Assembly (NCBI GenBank): GCA_964588665.1
Contig: CAZPQQ010000011.1
Coordinates: forward strand, 1 to 63,221
Direction: 5' to 3'
From: UBA2160 sp964588665
Lineage (GTDB): Bacteria; Chloroflexota; Dehalococcoidia; Lucifugimonadales; UBA1123
Length of the DNA stretch: 63,221 nucleotides
Positions 8,891-17,776 of this stretch are shown here, one piece after another. The translations under genes and the position numbers were made by a program. Position 1 is the first letter of the stretch. Each line of letters opens with the position of its first letter. The notes beneath the pieces are model-generated. The model searched no databases. It was not told the DNA's origin and saw only the letters and a list, made by a program, of their open reading frames with translations.

Positions 8891-9303
8891 GACAGCAGCG
8901 CGCACTTGATCCGTATCGGGAAGGCCAGCACCGCGGTCATGGCCGCGAGGTCGCCAAGGTCGGCAGCCTCTTCTTCGCTCGGCGCGCGTCCCTGCATCAG
9001 GCCGTCGAACAGCTCGCGGAGAGCGCGGATTTCCTCGAGGGTCTTGCCTTTGACGGCCTCGGACAGCATGGAACCGGACGCCTGATTGATGGCGCAACCG
9101 ACCCCCTGGAAACCCGTGTCCGATACCCGGCCTTGTTCGTCGACGGCGAGCTGAAGGTGAACTTCGTCGCCGCAGAATGGATTCGCACCGTCGGCTTTGA
9201 CGGCGGCGCCGTCGATGACCTCGGGATTCCGGGGATGACGCCGATGATCCAGTATCAGGTCGTCCCCGAACAGTTCGTCGAGATCATCTCGTGCCATCGC
9301 CAA
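8848..9303 (-). CDS. sufU: SufU-type Fe-S cluster scaffold/zinc sulfurtransferase, copy 1
   Basis: This 151-residue protein has the SufU ligand set C44 and D46 (NPFCGDE), C70 (GVGCAINQAS) and C134 (RIKCALLSW). SufU binds zinc and accepts persulfide sulfur from SufS. The 18-22 residue insertion between the second and third Cys that separates SufU from IscU is present. It overlaps the sufS 3' end by 20 bp, so the two are translationally coupled as in many Gram-positive and Chloroflexota SUF operons. A second paralogue lies at 11426-11890. Confidence 0.93.
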   Translation of the reverse strand: MAMARDDLDELFGDDLILDHRRHPRNPEVIDGAAVKADGANPFCGDEVHLQLAVDEQGRVSDTGFQGVGCAINQASGSMLSEAVKGKTLEEIRALRELFDGLMQGRAPSEEEAADLGDLAAMTAVLAFPIRIKCALLSWATLEDGIAESRK

Positions 9304-10522
9304 AATACCTCAGAGCGCGTTTCAGAGAATCGACCAGGCAGTCGACTTCCTCTTCGGTATTGTACAGGTACAGACTCGCTCTTGCCGATGCAACGACGCC
9401 CAGACTTCGCATCAGCGGCATCGTGCAGTGGTGGCCCGTCCGTATGGCGATCGCGTCGCGGTCGAGGAACGTCCCGAGGTCGTGAGGGTGCACGACGTCC
9501 GTGTGAAACGAGAGGATCCCGCCTCGCCGTTCGGACTCTAGGGGACCGAACAGGTCCACTTCTTCGATCTCTTTGAACGCGTCCAGAGCATATTCGGTGA
9601 GCTGGACTTCATGTTGGCGGATGTTGTCCATCCCGATACCTTCAAGATAATCGATCGCCGCCCCGAGGCCCACCGCGTCGGCGATGTTGGGCGTGCCCGC
9701 CTCGAAGCGCATCGGCAGGTCGTTCCACGAAGCTCGGTCGTACCAGACCTCCAGAACCATCTCGCCGCCGGTGAGAAACGGGTCCATCTCTTCCAGTATC
9801 TCGCGCTTGACGTAGAGGGCGCCGATCCCAGTAGGGCCCAACATCTTGTGCCCGGAGAACGCCATGAAATCACAGTCGAGGTCTTTCACGTCGACTGGCA
9901 TGTGCGGCACGCTCTGGGCCCCGTCCACGAGCACGGCCGCCCCGACCTCTCTGGCCTTGGCCGTGAGCTCTTTGACGGGATTGACCGCCCCGATTCCATT
10001 GGAAACGTGCACCATCGCCAGAAGCTTCGTGCGCGAGGTGATGTACTGGTCGATATCGGACATGTCTAGCCCGGCGTCGTCCGCCAACGGCATGATGCGC
10101 AGCTTGGCGCCGCTCTCGCGGGCCACCTGCTGCCACGGCACAAGGTTGGAGTGGTGTTCCATCGGCGTGACCACGATCTCGTCGCCGGCCCGGATGTTCG
10201 CCTTGGCCCACGTGTGCGCCACGAGGTTGATGGACTCGGTGGTGTTGCGCGTCCAGACGATCTCCTCGGGCTCGGCGGCGTTGATGAACCGGGCGACCTT
10301 GGTTCGAGCGCCCTCGTAGAGGTCCGTCGCCTCTTGGCTCAGCGTGTGTACGCCGCGATGCACGTTCGCGTTGTAGTTCGTGTAGTAATCTGTCAGCGCG
10401 TCGATGACTTGTCGGGGTTTTTGCGAGGTGGCCGCATTGTCCAGGTAGACCAACGGCTTCCCGTACAGTTCTCTGGACAGTATCGGAAAATCTTCCCGAA
10501 TCTTCTTGACGTCGTACATCAC
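9284..10522 (-). CDS. sufS: Cysteine desulfurase, SufS type
   Basis: This is a 412-residue PLP enzyme that liberates sulfur from cysteine as an enzyme persulfide. The Schiff-base lysine is K226 in SGHKMLGP. The catalytic cysteine is C366 in RTGHHCTMP, in the short loop characteristic of group II (SufS) desulfurases. It starts MMYDVKKIREDFP, and either of the first two Met codons may be used. It sits between a Rieske ferredoxin gene and sufU1 on the same strand. SufU1 is its likely sulfur acceptor. Confidence 0.96.
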   Translation of the reverse strand: MMYDVKKIREDFPILSRELYGKPLVYLDNAATSQKPRQVIDALTDYYTNYNANVHRGVHTLSQEATDLYEGARTKVARFINAAEPEEIVWTRNTTESINLVAHTWAKANIRAGDEIVVTPMEHHSNLVPWQQVARESGAKLRIMPLADDAGLDMSDIDQYITSRTKLLAMVHVSNGIGAVNPVKELTAKAREVGAAVLVDGAQSVPHMPVDVKDLDCDFMAFSGHKMLGPTGIGALYVKREILEEMDPFLTGGEMVLEVWYDRASWNDLPMRFEAGTPNIADAVGLGAAIDYLEGIGMDNIRQHEVQLTEYALDAFKEIEEVDLFGPLESERRGGILSFHTDVVHPHDLGTFLDRDAIAIRTGHHCTMPLMRSLGVVASARASLYLYNTEEEVDCLVDSLKRALRYFGDGTR

Positions 10523-10602
10523 CGTTTCCCGTATGCTAACCGTTAATCACGCAGTCGTCGCGAGGGACCGTCAGATACATGATCGTCGACGGCCCCGGCG
10601 CC

Positions 10603-10908
10603 TCAGACTTCGAGTTCGATGTCGTTGCCTTGCGCCCTGACGTTGAACGTCGTCACAGGCTCATCTGCCGGAGGGGCTGTCACCTCTCCTGAGCGCACGT
10701 CGAATCGTGCCGCGTGTCTCGGGCATTCTATTTCGAAGCCGTCCAGTTCGCCCTGGTCCAGGGAGCCGCCGTCATGGGTGCAGGCGTCGTCTATCGCGTA
10801 GAAATTCCCGCCCACGTTGCAGACGGGGATCGAGTTGTGCTCCACTTCAAACACTTTGGCGGTCCCCAGAGGAACCTGGTCGACTGTTCCGATCTTCACA
10901 AACCCCAC
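10603..10908 (-). CDS. Rieske-type [2Fe-2S] ferredoxin
   Basis: This is a small soluble protein of 101 residues with both Rieske ligand pairs, C43-x-H45 in ACTHDGG and C62-x2-H65 in ECPRHAARF. It resembles the ferredoxin subunit of ring-hydroxylating dioxygenases and small SUF-associated Rieske proteins. GTG at 10908 is chosen because GAGGAGG (10914-10920) is 5 nt upstream. The frame is open up to 10929, directly after the rrf2 stop. Its place between rrf2 and sufS suggests an electron-transfer role in Fe-S biogenesis, which is inference. Confidence 0.9.
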   Translation of the reverse strand: MGFVKIGTVDQVPLGTAKVFEVEHNSIPVCNVGGNFYAIDDACTHDGGSLDQGELDGFEIECPRHAARFDVRSGEVTAPPADEPVTTFNVRAQGNDIELEV

Positions 10909-10929
10909 TTCATCCTCCTCGTGTTCCAC

Positions 10930-11394
10930 TTAGTTGTTAGCCGATTGGACGGCGGCGTCCTGTTCGCGAAGGGCGTCGCTTGTCATGGCCCGGCTTCGGG
11001 CCACTAGGTCGGCGATAGTTCGCGTGTCGAGTATCTCGTATACGGCAGTCTCGACGCTCTCCCACACCTCTCGTTGCGAGCAAGACGGCACGTGGATGCA
11101 TGAGGTCGAGTTCTCCAGACAGGCCATCAGGTTCTCGGAGCTCCCGAGGCTGTCCATTACCATGCTAAGACGGATGTCTTCCGGTTTCATCGCGAGAGCG
11201 TGTCCGCCCTGAGGTCCGCGTTGCGCACGTACGATTCCGTTCTTCCCCATGGCGTGCATGAGCTGAGCCAAAAACGGCTCTGGAATCATCGTTCTGCTCG
11301 CGATGTCGCTGGCCCGGATAGGCTGCGAGTCGGCGTGCAGCGCCAGATCGATCAGCGCCCTTACGCCATAGTCGACTTTTACTGGGATATGCAT
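10930..11394 (-). CDS. Rrf2-family Fe-S responsive transcriptional regulator (IscR-like)
   Basis: This 154-residue protein begins with a winged helix (VDYGVRALIDLALH, PEPFLAQLMHAM and RGPQGGHALA). It then carries three cysteines, C92, C99 and C105, spaced much like the cluster-binding cysteines of IscR. Family members sense Fe-S status and repress or activate isc/suf genes. It is internal to the SUF operon rather than first, so its own level rises and falls with the operon. A palindromic GTACGTAC lies just downstream of the sufB promoter -10 and may be part of its operator, which is untested. Confidence 0.9.
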   Translation of the reverse strand: MHIPVKVDYGVRALIDLALHADSQPIRASDIASRTMIPEPFLAQLMHAMGKNGIVRAQRGPQGGHALAMKPEDIRLSMVMDSLGSSENLMACLENSTSCIHVPSCSQREVWESVETAVYEILDTRTIADLVARSRAMTSDALREQDAAVQSANN

Positions 11395-11425
11395 CTACCC
11401 ATCCTCCCTGTTCCTCACAGCGGCA

Positions 11426-11890
11426 CTACTCGGTCGAGACGGTCCGTTCGCCGGCTTGGTTCCCGTTCAGCGCTGAATTCAGCGCATGCCAGGAGAGCAC
11501 GGCGCACTTGATGCGCACGGGATACTTGGCCACCCCTTCGAGGAACTCCAGATCGCCCAGCAGCTCGTAATCGAACTCCTGATCCGGCCCTCTGGTCAGC
11601 ATATGGCGAAACGCGTTGAATATCTTCTCGGCCTCGCTGACGCTCTTCCCCATGATCGCCTCGGTCATCATGGAAGCCGACGCCTTCGAGATGGCACAGC
11701 CCGCGCCCGTGAAGCCGATGTCTCGGACGACGTCGCCGTCGTCGATGTCCAGGTGGAGGTACACCTGGTCGCCGCAGAGCGGGTTGAATCCCTCGGCCTT
11801 GCGATTGGGATTCTCCAGTTCTCTGAAGTTCCGCGGACGGCGGTTGTGGTCGATCACCACGTCTTGATACAGGTCTTCGATATCGAACAT
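11426..11890 (-). CDS. sufU: SufU-type scaffold/sulfurtransferase, copy 2
   Basis: This 154-residue protein has the complete ligand set C39 and D41 (NPLCGDQ), C65 (GAGCAISKAS) and C129 (RIKCAVLSW). It is clearly a paralogue of the copy next to sufS, but diverged along its whole length. It follows sufD by 56 bp and precedes rrf2. Two intact SufU genes in one operon are unusual. One may serve as SufS sulfur acceptor and the other as scaffold or carrier, but the sequence gives no way to assign roles. Confidence 0.92.
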   Translation of the reverse strand: MFDIEDLYQDVVIDHNRRPRNFRELENPNRKAEGFNPLCGDQVYLHLDIDDGDVVRDIGFTGAGCAISKASASMMTEAIMGKSVSEAEKIFNAFRHMLTRGPDQEFDYELLGDLEFLEGVAKYPVRIKCAVLSWHALNSALNGNQAGERTVSTE

Positions 11891-11946
11891 TCAGCGATTC
11901 CTTACATTGATGCGCAGCGGGTTGGCGTCTGCCGTTCGAGACCGGC

Positions 11947-13278
11947 TCAGAACTCGAAGCGATGGGCGGGCAGAGACTCAAGCACGGTCTTCTCGAGGTA
12001 GTCTTTCAGGCTCGGCACCCGAACCGTGTCGATTATCTCGGTCGCGAATCCGTAGATGATCAGCTTGCTGGCGGTTTCGAGGTCCACGCCTCGGCTCCGC
12101 ATGTAGAACAGAGCGTCGGCGCTGACGCTTCCCGCCGTGGCGCCATGGCCGCACTTGACGTCGTCGGCCCAGATGAACAGCGCCGGTTTCGTGTCGATCT
12201 CGGCGTCGGGCGACAGCAGCAAGTTTTTGTCGGACTGAAGGGCGTTAGTCTTGATTGCGCCCTCACGAACGTAAACCGTTCCGCCGAACACCGCCCGCGA
12301 CCTGCCTGAGAGCATCCCTTTGTAGTACAGCCGGCTGGTCGAATAGGGCTTGGTGTGATCGATGTTGACGAAGTTGTCGACGTGTTGGACGCCGGATGTC
12401 ACGTAGAGCCCGCTCAGGTCGCTGTGACATTCCGATCCGTTGATCGTCAGTCCAAGGTCATGCCTGCCCAGCGCCACGCTGTTGTAAAAGGCCCTGGAGG
12501 AGAAAGTGCTGCCGTCTTTCTGCTCGATCCGGGCGACGCCCACGTGGTACGCGGCGTCACTCTCGTTCAGCAGCCGGTAGTGCTCGACCTCCGCCTCTTC
12601 CTCGACGACGATCTCGGCCACCGAGTCGGTGAAGTACTCGGCTTTCCCAATGCCAACGTAGCTCTCGATGATCGTGGCTCGGCTCTTTTTGCCAGCCACC
12701 ACTAGCACGCGAGGGTATGTCACGAACGGTCGATCGCCTTCCGTGGACACAAAGAGAAGATGCACGGGTGTTTCCAGGTGCACCCCGTCCGGCACGTGGA
12801 CGAAAGCGCCGTCGTCGGTGAACGCCGTGTTCAGCGCCGCGAATCCGTCCTCGCCGATGTCGACCAAGCTGCCGAGGCGGGCTTGCACCGAGGTTCCGTT
12901 GCTTCGAACCAACGCAGCCAGGTTGCCCGCTTGCGACGAGCCGTTGGTCGACGGACTCGAAAGCCGAGCCGAATACCGACCGTTCACGAACACCAGCGTG
13001 GTCCAGCCGTCGTCCCAGGGCGCGACCCGCTTCAGCGCATCGAGTGTGAGATCGGATGCTGCATCAGTCCCGTGATGGAAGGTTGCATCGGCGATCGGGG
13101 CGACGTTGGTGTACTTCCAGGCCTCGTTGCCGCGCCGCGCCGTCGGAAATCCCTGCCTGGCGAATCCCTCCATCCCTTTACGGCGAAGGGAGTTCAGCCA
13201 ATCCGGAGTCGAATTGCCGCCAACGAATTCGCTGAACTGTCTCTCGTAGCGCTGAGTTGTTGTCGATGCCTGAGTCAT
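11947..13278 (-). CDS. sufD: SufD, Fe-S cluster assembly complex subunit
   Basis: This 443-residue right-handed beta-helix protein ends with the conserved SufBD core. The core includes KCGHGATAGS, which carries the histidine important at the SufB-SufD interface, then DALFYMRSRG and a C-terminal PAHRFEF. It works with SufB and the SufC ATPase to assemble clusters. The start at 13278 has AAGGGA 4 nt upstream, and upstream codons overlap sufC and are not used. The gene order sufB-sufC-sufD is canonical. Confidence 0.95.
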   Translation of the reverse strand: MTQASTTTQRYERQFSEFVGGNSTPDWLNSLRRKGMEGFARQGFPTARRGNEAWKYTNVAPIADATFHHGTDAASDLTLDALKRVAPWDDGWTTLVFVNGRYSARLSSPSTNGSSQAGNLAALVRSNGTSVQARLGSLVDIGEDGFAALNTAFTDDGAFVHVPDGVHLETPVHLLFVSTEGDRPFVTYPRVLVVAGKKSRATIIESYVGIGKAEYFTDSVAEIVVEEEAEVEHYRLLNESDAAYHVGVARIEQKDGSTFSSRAFYNSVALGRHDLGLTINGSECHSDLSGLYVTSGVQHVDNFVNIDHTKPYSTSRLYYKGMLSGRSRAVFGGTVYVREGAIKTNALQSDKNLLLSPDAEIDTKPALFIWADDVKCGHGATAGSVSADALFYMRSRGVDLETASKLIIYGFATEIIDTVRVPSLKDYLEKTVLESLPAHRFEF

Positions 13279-13342
13279 TATTCCCTTAACCTGGTGGTTA
13301 TTGCTTGTGCGGCGCCTTATCGCGAAACGAACATTCCGGCGA

Positions 13343-14104
13343 TCAACCGGCAGCCGGAGCGGCTTCCTTGATGATCCAGTCGTAGCCTCGCTCCTCCAGA
13401 TCAAGCGCCAATTCTTTGCCGCCGGAGCGAACGATGCGGCCATCGACCAACACGTGCACTTTGTCCGGCGTGATGTAGTTGAGTATTCGTTGATAGTGAG
13501 TTACCACGACGATGGCTTTCTCGGGCGACCTAAAGGCGTTCACGCCTTCGGACACGATCCTCAGCGCGTCGATGTCGAGCCCGGAGTCGGTCTCGTCCAG
13601 GAACGCCAGCTTCGGGTCGAGAAGGGCGAGTTGGAGGACTTCATTGCGCTTTTTCTCACCACCTGAGTAGCCCTCGTTGACCGATCGTCGGATGAGATCT
13701 GGGTTTATCCGGACGATCTCGCGCTTCTCGTCCAACAGCCTGTCGAATTGGCGCACGGAGAGCTGGGACTCGCCCTTATGGCGTCTGATCGCGTCCACGG
13801 CGGCCTTCAGAAACTGCCAGGTGCGCACTCCGGGCAACTCGACCGGGTACTGCATGGCCAGGAAAATCCCCGCAAGGGCCCGTTCCTCGGGCAGCATGTT
13901 CGCGATGTTCTGGCCGTCGTAGATCACCTCGCCGCTCGTGATCCGATAGTCGGGCCGGCCCGCGATGACGTTGGCCAGCGTGCTCTTGCCAGACCCGTTC
14001 GGGCCCATGATGGCGTGCACCTCGCCGGCGCTCACTTGCAGGGAAATGCCCTTGAGTATCTCTATATCGCCTATCGAGGCGTGAAGGTCTCTGATTTCGA
14101 GCAT
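13343..14104 (-). CDS. sufC: SufC, ABC-type ATPase of Fe-S assembly
   Basis: This 253-residue protein has Walker A GPNGSGKST (34-42), the SufC-specific signature YSGGEKKRNE, and Walker B LAFLDETDSGLD. It hydrolyses ATP to remodel the SufBCD complex in the cytoplasm. It lies between sufB and sufD on the same strand. Confidence 0.97.
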   Translation of the reverse strand: MLEIRDLHASIGDIEILKGISLQVSAGEVHAIMGPNGSGKSTLANVIAGRPDYRITSGEVIYDGQNIANMLPEERALAGIFLAMQYPVELPGVRTWQFLKAAVDAIRRHKGESQLSVRQFDRLLDEKREIVRINPDLIRRSVNEGYSGGEKKRNEVLQLALLDPKLAFLDETDSGLDIDALRIVSEGVNAFRSPEKAIVVVTHYQRILNYITPDKVHVLVDGRIVRSGGKELALDLEERGYDWIIKEAAPAAG

Positions 14105-14187
14105 ATGACTATTCCGTAGCGTCCTTTCACGATCAGCAGTCTGTTGCCAACAAAGCGGGGCGGTTCATCGAGACGCGGGGTCGTCCT

Positions 14188-15648
14188 CTAGCCGACCACC
14201 CCTTCGAGGCTCACTCGCAGAAGCTGCGAAGCCTCTGCCGCGAACTCGAACGGCAGCTCTTTGAATATCCCCCGGCAGAAACCGTTGATGATCATGTAGT
14301 TGGCTTCTTCCATGTCGATTCCGCGCTGTTGGAGGTAGAAGAGCTGGTCGTCGTTGACCTTGGACGTGGTTGCCTCGTGTCCCATCTGCGCGGTGGGGTT
14401 GCGGACCTCGATGTACGGAACGGTGTGCGCTCCGCACTGGTCGCCGATCAGGAGCGAGTCGCACTGGGTGAAGTTTCGGGCGTTGTCCGCCGTGGGCATC
14501 ACCTTCACCTGGCCGCGATAGGTGTTCTGAGCCTTACCGGCTGAGATGCCCTTGGCGACGATGGTGCTGCGTGTGTTCTTGCCGATGTGGATCATCTTGG
14601 TGCCCGTGTCGGCCTGCTGGTAGTTGTTCACGAGGGCGACCGAATAGAACTCGCCAACCGAGTTGTCGCCAATCAACATCACGCTCGGGTACTTCCAGGT
14701 GATCGCCGATCCGGTCTCGACCTGGGTCCACGATATCTTCGAGTTCTTCCCTTGGGCTTTGCCTCGCTTGGTCACGAAGTTGTACACGCCCCCGTTGCCG
14801 TCTTTGTCGCCGGGGTACCAGTTCTGCAGCGTCGAGTACTTGATCTCGGCGTCGTCGAGCGTCACGAGCTCGACGACCGCGGCGTGGAGCTGGTGTGTCT
14901 TGCGCATCGGCGCCGTGCACCCTTCGAGATAGCTCACGTAGCTGTTCTTGTCGGCGACGATCAGGGTGCGCTCGAACTGCCCGGTGTTCAGGGCGTTGAT
15001 GCGGAAGTACGTCATGAGGTCGATCGGACAGCGAACGCCCGGCGGAACGTAACAGAACGAACCGTCGCTGAAGACCGCCGAGTTTAGGGTCGCGTAGAAG
15101 TTGTCCGTGTACGGGACGACCGAACCCAGGTACTTGCGGACGATGTCGGGGTGGTTCTGAACCGCTTCGCTGATGGAGCAGAACACTACGCCCGCGTCTT
15201 CGAGCATTCCCTTGTAGGTGGTCGCCACCGACACGCTGTCGAGCACGGCGTCGACCGCCACGCCGGTAAGTTGCTTTTGCTCTTGTAGCGGGATGCCCAG
15301 CTTGTCGAACGCGGCCAATATCTCGGGATCGACGTCGTCAAGGCTCTTTGGGCCGTCGGCCTGGGATTTGGGGGCCGCGTAGTAGATCATGTCCTGGAAG
15401 TCCACCGGGGCGTGATGGATGTTGGCCCAGGTTGGTTCTTCGACGCCGAGAGTCTCCCAATGCCGGTATGCCTTCAGCCGCCATTCGAGCAGCCAATCAG
15501 GTTCATTCTTCTTGGCGGAAATGAACCGTACTATCTCTTCGCTAAGACCTTTGGGCGCCGTATCGGACTCGTAGTCGAACTCGAAGCCCCACTTGTACTG
15601 GGTGTCGTCGAGGCTTGTCTGTCTTGAAATGACCCTTTCGGCCGGCAT
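14188..15648 (-). CDS. sufB: SufB, Fe-S cluster scaffold subunit
   Basis: The protein is 486 residues, normal for SufB. It shows the N-terminal YKWGFEFDYES and VRFISAKKNEPDWLLEWR, a central VPPGVRCPIDLMTYFRIN, and the C-terminal QCDSLLIG, DQCGAHTVPYIE and HEATTSKVNDDQLFYLQQRG that carry cluster-binding residues. It is the first gene of the SUF operon, 55 bp from a good promoter. Confidence 0.97.
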   Translation of the reverse strand: MPAERVISRQTSLDDTQYKWGFEFDYESDTAPKGLSEEIVRFISAKKNEPDWLLEWRLKAYRHWETLGVEEPTWANIHHAPVDFQDMIYYAAPKSQADGPKSLDDVDPEILAAFDKLGIPLQEQKQLTGVAVDAVLDSVSVATTYKGMLEDAGVVFCSISEAVQNHPDIVRKYLGSVVPYTDNFYATLNSAVFSDGSFCYVPPGVRCPIDLMTYFRINALNTGQFERTLIVADKNSYVSYLEGCTAPMRKTHQLHAAVVELVTLDDAEIKYSTLQNWYPGDKDGNGGVYNFVTKRGKAQGKNSKISWTQVETGSAITWKYPSVMLIGDNSVGEFYSVALVNNYQQADTGTKMIHIGKNTRSTIVAKGISAGKAQNTYRGQVKVMPTADNARNFTQCDSLLIGDQCGAHTVPYIEVRNPTAQMGHEATTSKVNDDQLFYLQQRGIDMEEANYMIINGFCRGIFKELPFEFAAEASQLLRVSLEGVVG

Positions 15649-15702
15649 AGGCGGTACGCTCCCACAGGGTTGTTGATCGCATCAGTCAAGAATGCCGTAC
15701 GT

Positions 15703-15732
15703 ACTATAGCACTCGGTATTCTTAAAGGTCAA
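15703..15732 (-). promoter_or_regulatory. Promoter of the SUF operon
   Basis: On the minus strand TTGACC (15732-15727), an 18-bp spacer and TATAGT (15708-15703) form a good sigma70-type promoter. The self-complementary GTACGTAC lies directly after the -10 and is a possible Rrf2 operator half. Confidence 0.6.
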
Positions 15733-15840
15733 ATAAACGCAATTCGTGCTTGAATTGGGGGCAAAGCCGCGCCGTTTGTCGCGGTTCAGGCACCGGCATT
15801 TACGGATGCAGAGGGAGGATTCCGGCGGTCGAAGCGCCGT

Positions 15841-16740
15841 TCACGCTTCAGGTGTCTTGAGTCGATCCAGGACCAGTGCGTGGGCCGCGTCGACATCCAC
15901 GCCGGTCGCCATTTTGACGGGGCCGGCGCCGAAAACAGCGCGCGCCTCGCCGGTTCTGGGCCCTGATGTCGCGACGGTCACCTGGGCATGTGTGTATTTG
16001 AACAGCCCCGGCTCGATGACTCCGGCCATCGTGAGCGGGTCGCATAGGTCGTAACTCGGTTGGTCCGGATGGAGATTGAACCACTCGCTGACGATTTCGG
16101 CGGCAAGTTGTTCCCCCACTGTTTCGCCTTCGGCCCAGTCTGACTGGTCCTTGCCGAAGACCACCCGCCGTCCGAGGTCCAGGCCAAACAACGTGATCGG
16201 CACACCTGAACTGAACACCACGTTTGCGGCCACAGGGTCATTAAAGATATTGAACTCGGCATATGGTGTGACGTTTCCGACCTCGAAAACGCCGCCCATC
16301 ACGACTATCTCACGCAATTGGGCTGCCAGTTCAGGGCGTCTCTGCAACGCATGCGCGACGTTCGTAAGCGGACCCAGCGCGATGAGAGTCAGATCCGGGC
16401 CAACTGAGGCGCCGGCGTCGATAATGAATTCCGCCGCCCTCAAAGCGTGAGGGCCGCCGTCGACAGGACGAAGCGGGATCGTGAGCCCCCCTGATCCGTG
16501 GAAGCCGTAACCGTACTCGTACGTGCCGCGAAGCGGTCTGGAAGCGCCCGCCGCCACGGGGATTCGCGGTCGTCCGAGTCGGTCCAACAGACGCAGAGCA
16601 TTGGCCGTGGTATGGGTGAGCCTTGCATTGCCGCCGACCGTGGTGAGTCCTCGAACGTCCAATTCGGGGGAATTCAGGGCCATGATCAACGCGATCGCGT
16701 CGTCGGTGCCCGGGTCGGTGTCGATTACTACTGTAGCCAT
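15841..16740 (-). CDS. Nucleoside hydrolase (IU-NH family) with Cys at the usual His position
   Basis: This 299-residue protein has the N-terminal calcium-binding cluster D7, D9, D13 and D14 in DTDPGTDD, the mid-protein ALGPLTN and VMGGV, then EFNIFNDPVAA. The family hydrolyses the N-glycosidic bond of ribonucleosides, or of related compounds such as pyrimidine C-nucleosides. The C-terminal motif, HDP in the E. coli RihA/B type, reads LCDPLT here, so the leaving-group histidine is a cysteine. Start 16740 has AGGAG 6 nt upstream. It follows the catabolic operon after an 85-bp gap. Confidence 0.9.
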   Translation of the reverse strand: MATVVIDTDPGTDDAIALIMALNSPELDVRGLTTVGGNARLTHTTANALRLLDRLGRPRIPVAAGASRPLRGTYEYGYGFHGSGGLTIPLRPVDGGPHALRAAEFIIDAGASVGPDLTLIALGPLTNVAHALQRRPELAAQLREIVVMGGVFEVGNVTPYAEFNIFNDPVAANVVFSSGVPITLFGLDLGRRVVFGKDQSDWAEGETVGEQLAAEIVSEWFNLHPDQPSYDLCDPLTMAGVIEPGLFKYTHAQVTVATSGPRTGEARAVFGAGPVKMATGVDVDAAHALVLDRLKTPEA

Positions 16741-16825
16741 TTGCGCTCCTGTCTCTCGATCCAGGGAGACAGCCACTGGTCATCGGGCTGACCACCGCCC
16801 TCCTCGTGCGGTCATCCGGACCATG

Positions 16826-17776
16826 CTAAGCCTCCCGCTTCGCATAAGCCTCCCACGCCTGGCGCGACGAGTATCTCGGCGCCAACCCCAACTCTCGCTC
16901 GATCTTGCTCGAGTCAACCGTCCACCTGTGGCGGATGAAGTCGATGCCCCTGGCCGGCGAATCCGACTGCAACCTGAGAGCCCAGCCCAACGAGGCGAGG
17001 CCGTAGAGAATTGCCGCCGGCAGCTTGAGCATCCGGCGACCGGCCAGCGCTGCCATCTCGCTCCAGAGAACGGTCCCACTTCCGGCGAGATTGTAGGCTC
17101 CTCGCGGCCTGTGACGCAAGCACGCCACCATGCAGTCCACCAAATCGTCCTCGTGAAGAAACTGCATCGGCGGGTCGTGGTCTTTCACGCCGACCAACAA
17201 CGGCTTCGAAAACGCCGCGGCTATAAAGTTGTCGGCGTTCGGGCCCAACACCGGACATGCCCGCAGGATGGTCACAGCGCAATCCGGGTTATCCGTCGCG
17301 TATTGCGCCAACAATGCCTCCGCTTCGACTTTACCTTCGGAGTATTGAAAGCCGGGCAACGGCCTCGCCGGGCTCTCTTCGGTCAATTCCTCCGGGTTGT
17401 CGGGGTGGGCGCCGTAAACAGATGCGCTGCTGAGGTACAGAATATGGCCGACGCCGGCCGACGCGCACGCTTCGAGCAGATTGACGGCGCCTCCTACGTT
17501 CACCCGCCAGACTGCTTCTCGGTCGTGCCCCGGATTCAGGTCGTACGCCAGGTGCACCACGGTTTCGATGTCGCGCCCCACAAACAGATCGGGGAACGAA
17601 TCGGCCACGTCCTGACGAAGATACTCGACTTTGTCGCTGTCAACCAGTTTCGGCGGGCGGCGGTCGATTGCCAAGACGCTATCGATTTTCGCGCCTCGCG
17701 TCAATGCTTCGATCAACCGCGTCGCGATGTATCCGGCTGCGCCGGTGACGGCCAGACGACGCGGGAGTTCAGGCAC
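16826..17776 (-). CDS. NAD-dependent epimerase/dehydratase (extended SDR)
   Basis: This 316-residue Rossmann protein has TGAAGYIA at the N-terminus, an acidic NAD-selecting residue in AIDRRPP, LSSASVYG with the catalytic Ser, and YSEGK with the catalytic Tyr/Lys. Extended SDRs act on nucleotide sugars or free sugars. GTG start at 17776 overlaps the preceding small gene by 8 bp, pointing to translational coupling. Its place at the end of a dehydrogenase-kinase-aldolase operon suggests action on a sugar or sugar acid, but this is inference. Confidence 0.88.
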   Translation of the reverse strand: MPELPRRLAVTGAAGYIATRLIEALTRGAKIDSVLAIDRRPPKLVDSDKVEYLRQDVADSFPDLFVGRDIETVVHLAYDLNPGHDREAVWRVNVGGAVNLLEACASAGVGHILYLSSASVYGAHPDNPEELTEESPARPLPGFQYSEGKVEAEALLAQYATDNPDCAVTILRACPVLGPNADNFIAAAFSKPLLVGVKDHDPPMQFLHEDDLVDCMVACLRHRPRGAYNLAGSGTVLWSEMAALAGRRMLKLPAAILYGLASLGWALRLQSDSPARGIDFIRHRWTVDSSKIERELGLAPRYSSRQAWEAYAKREA

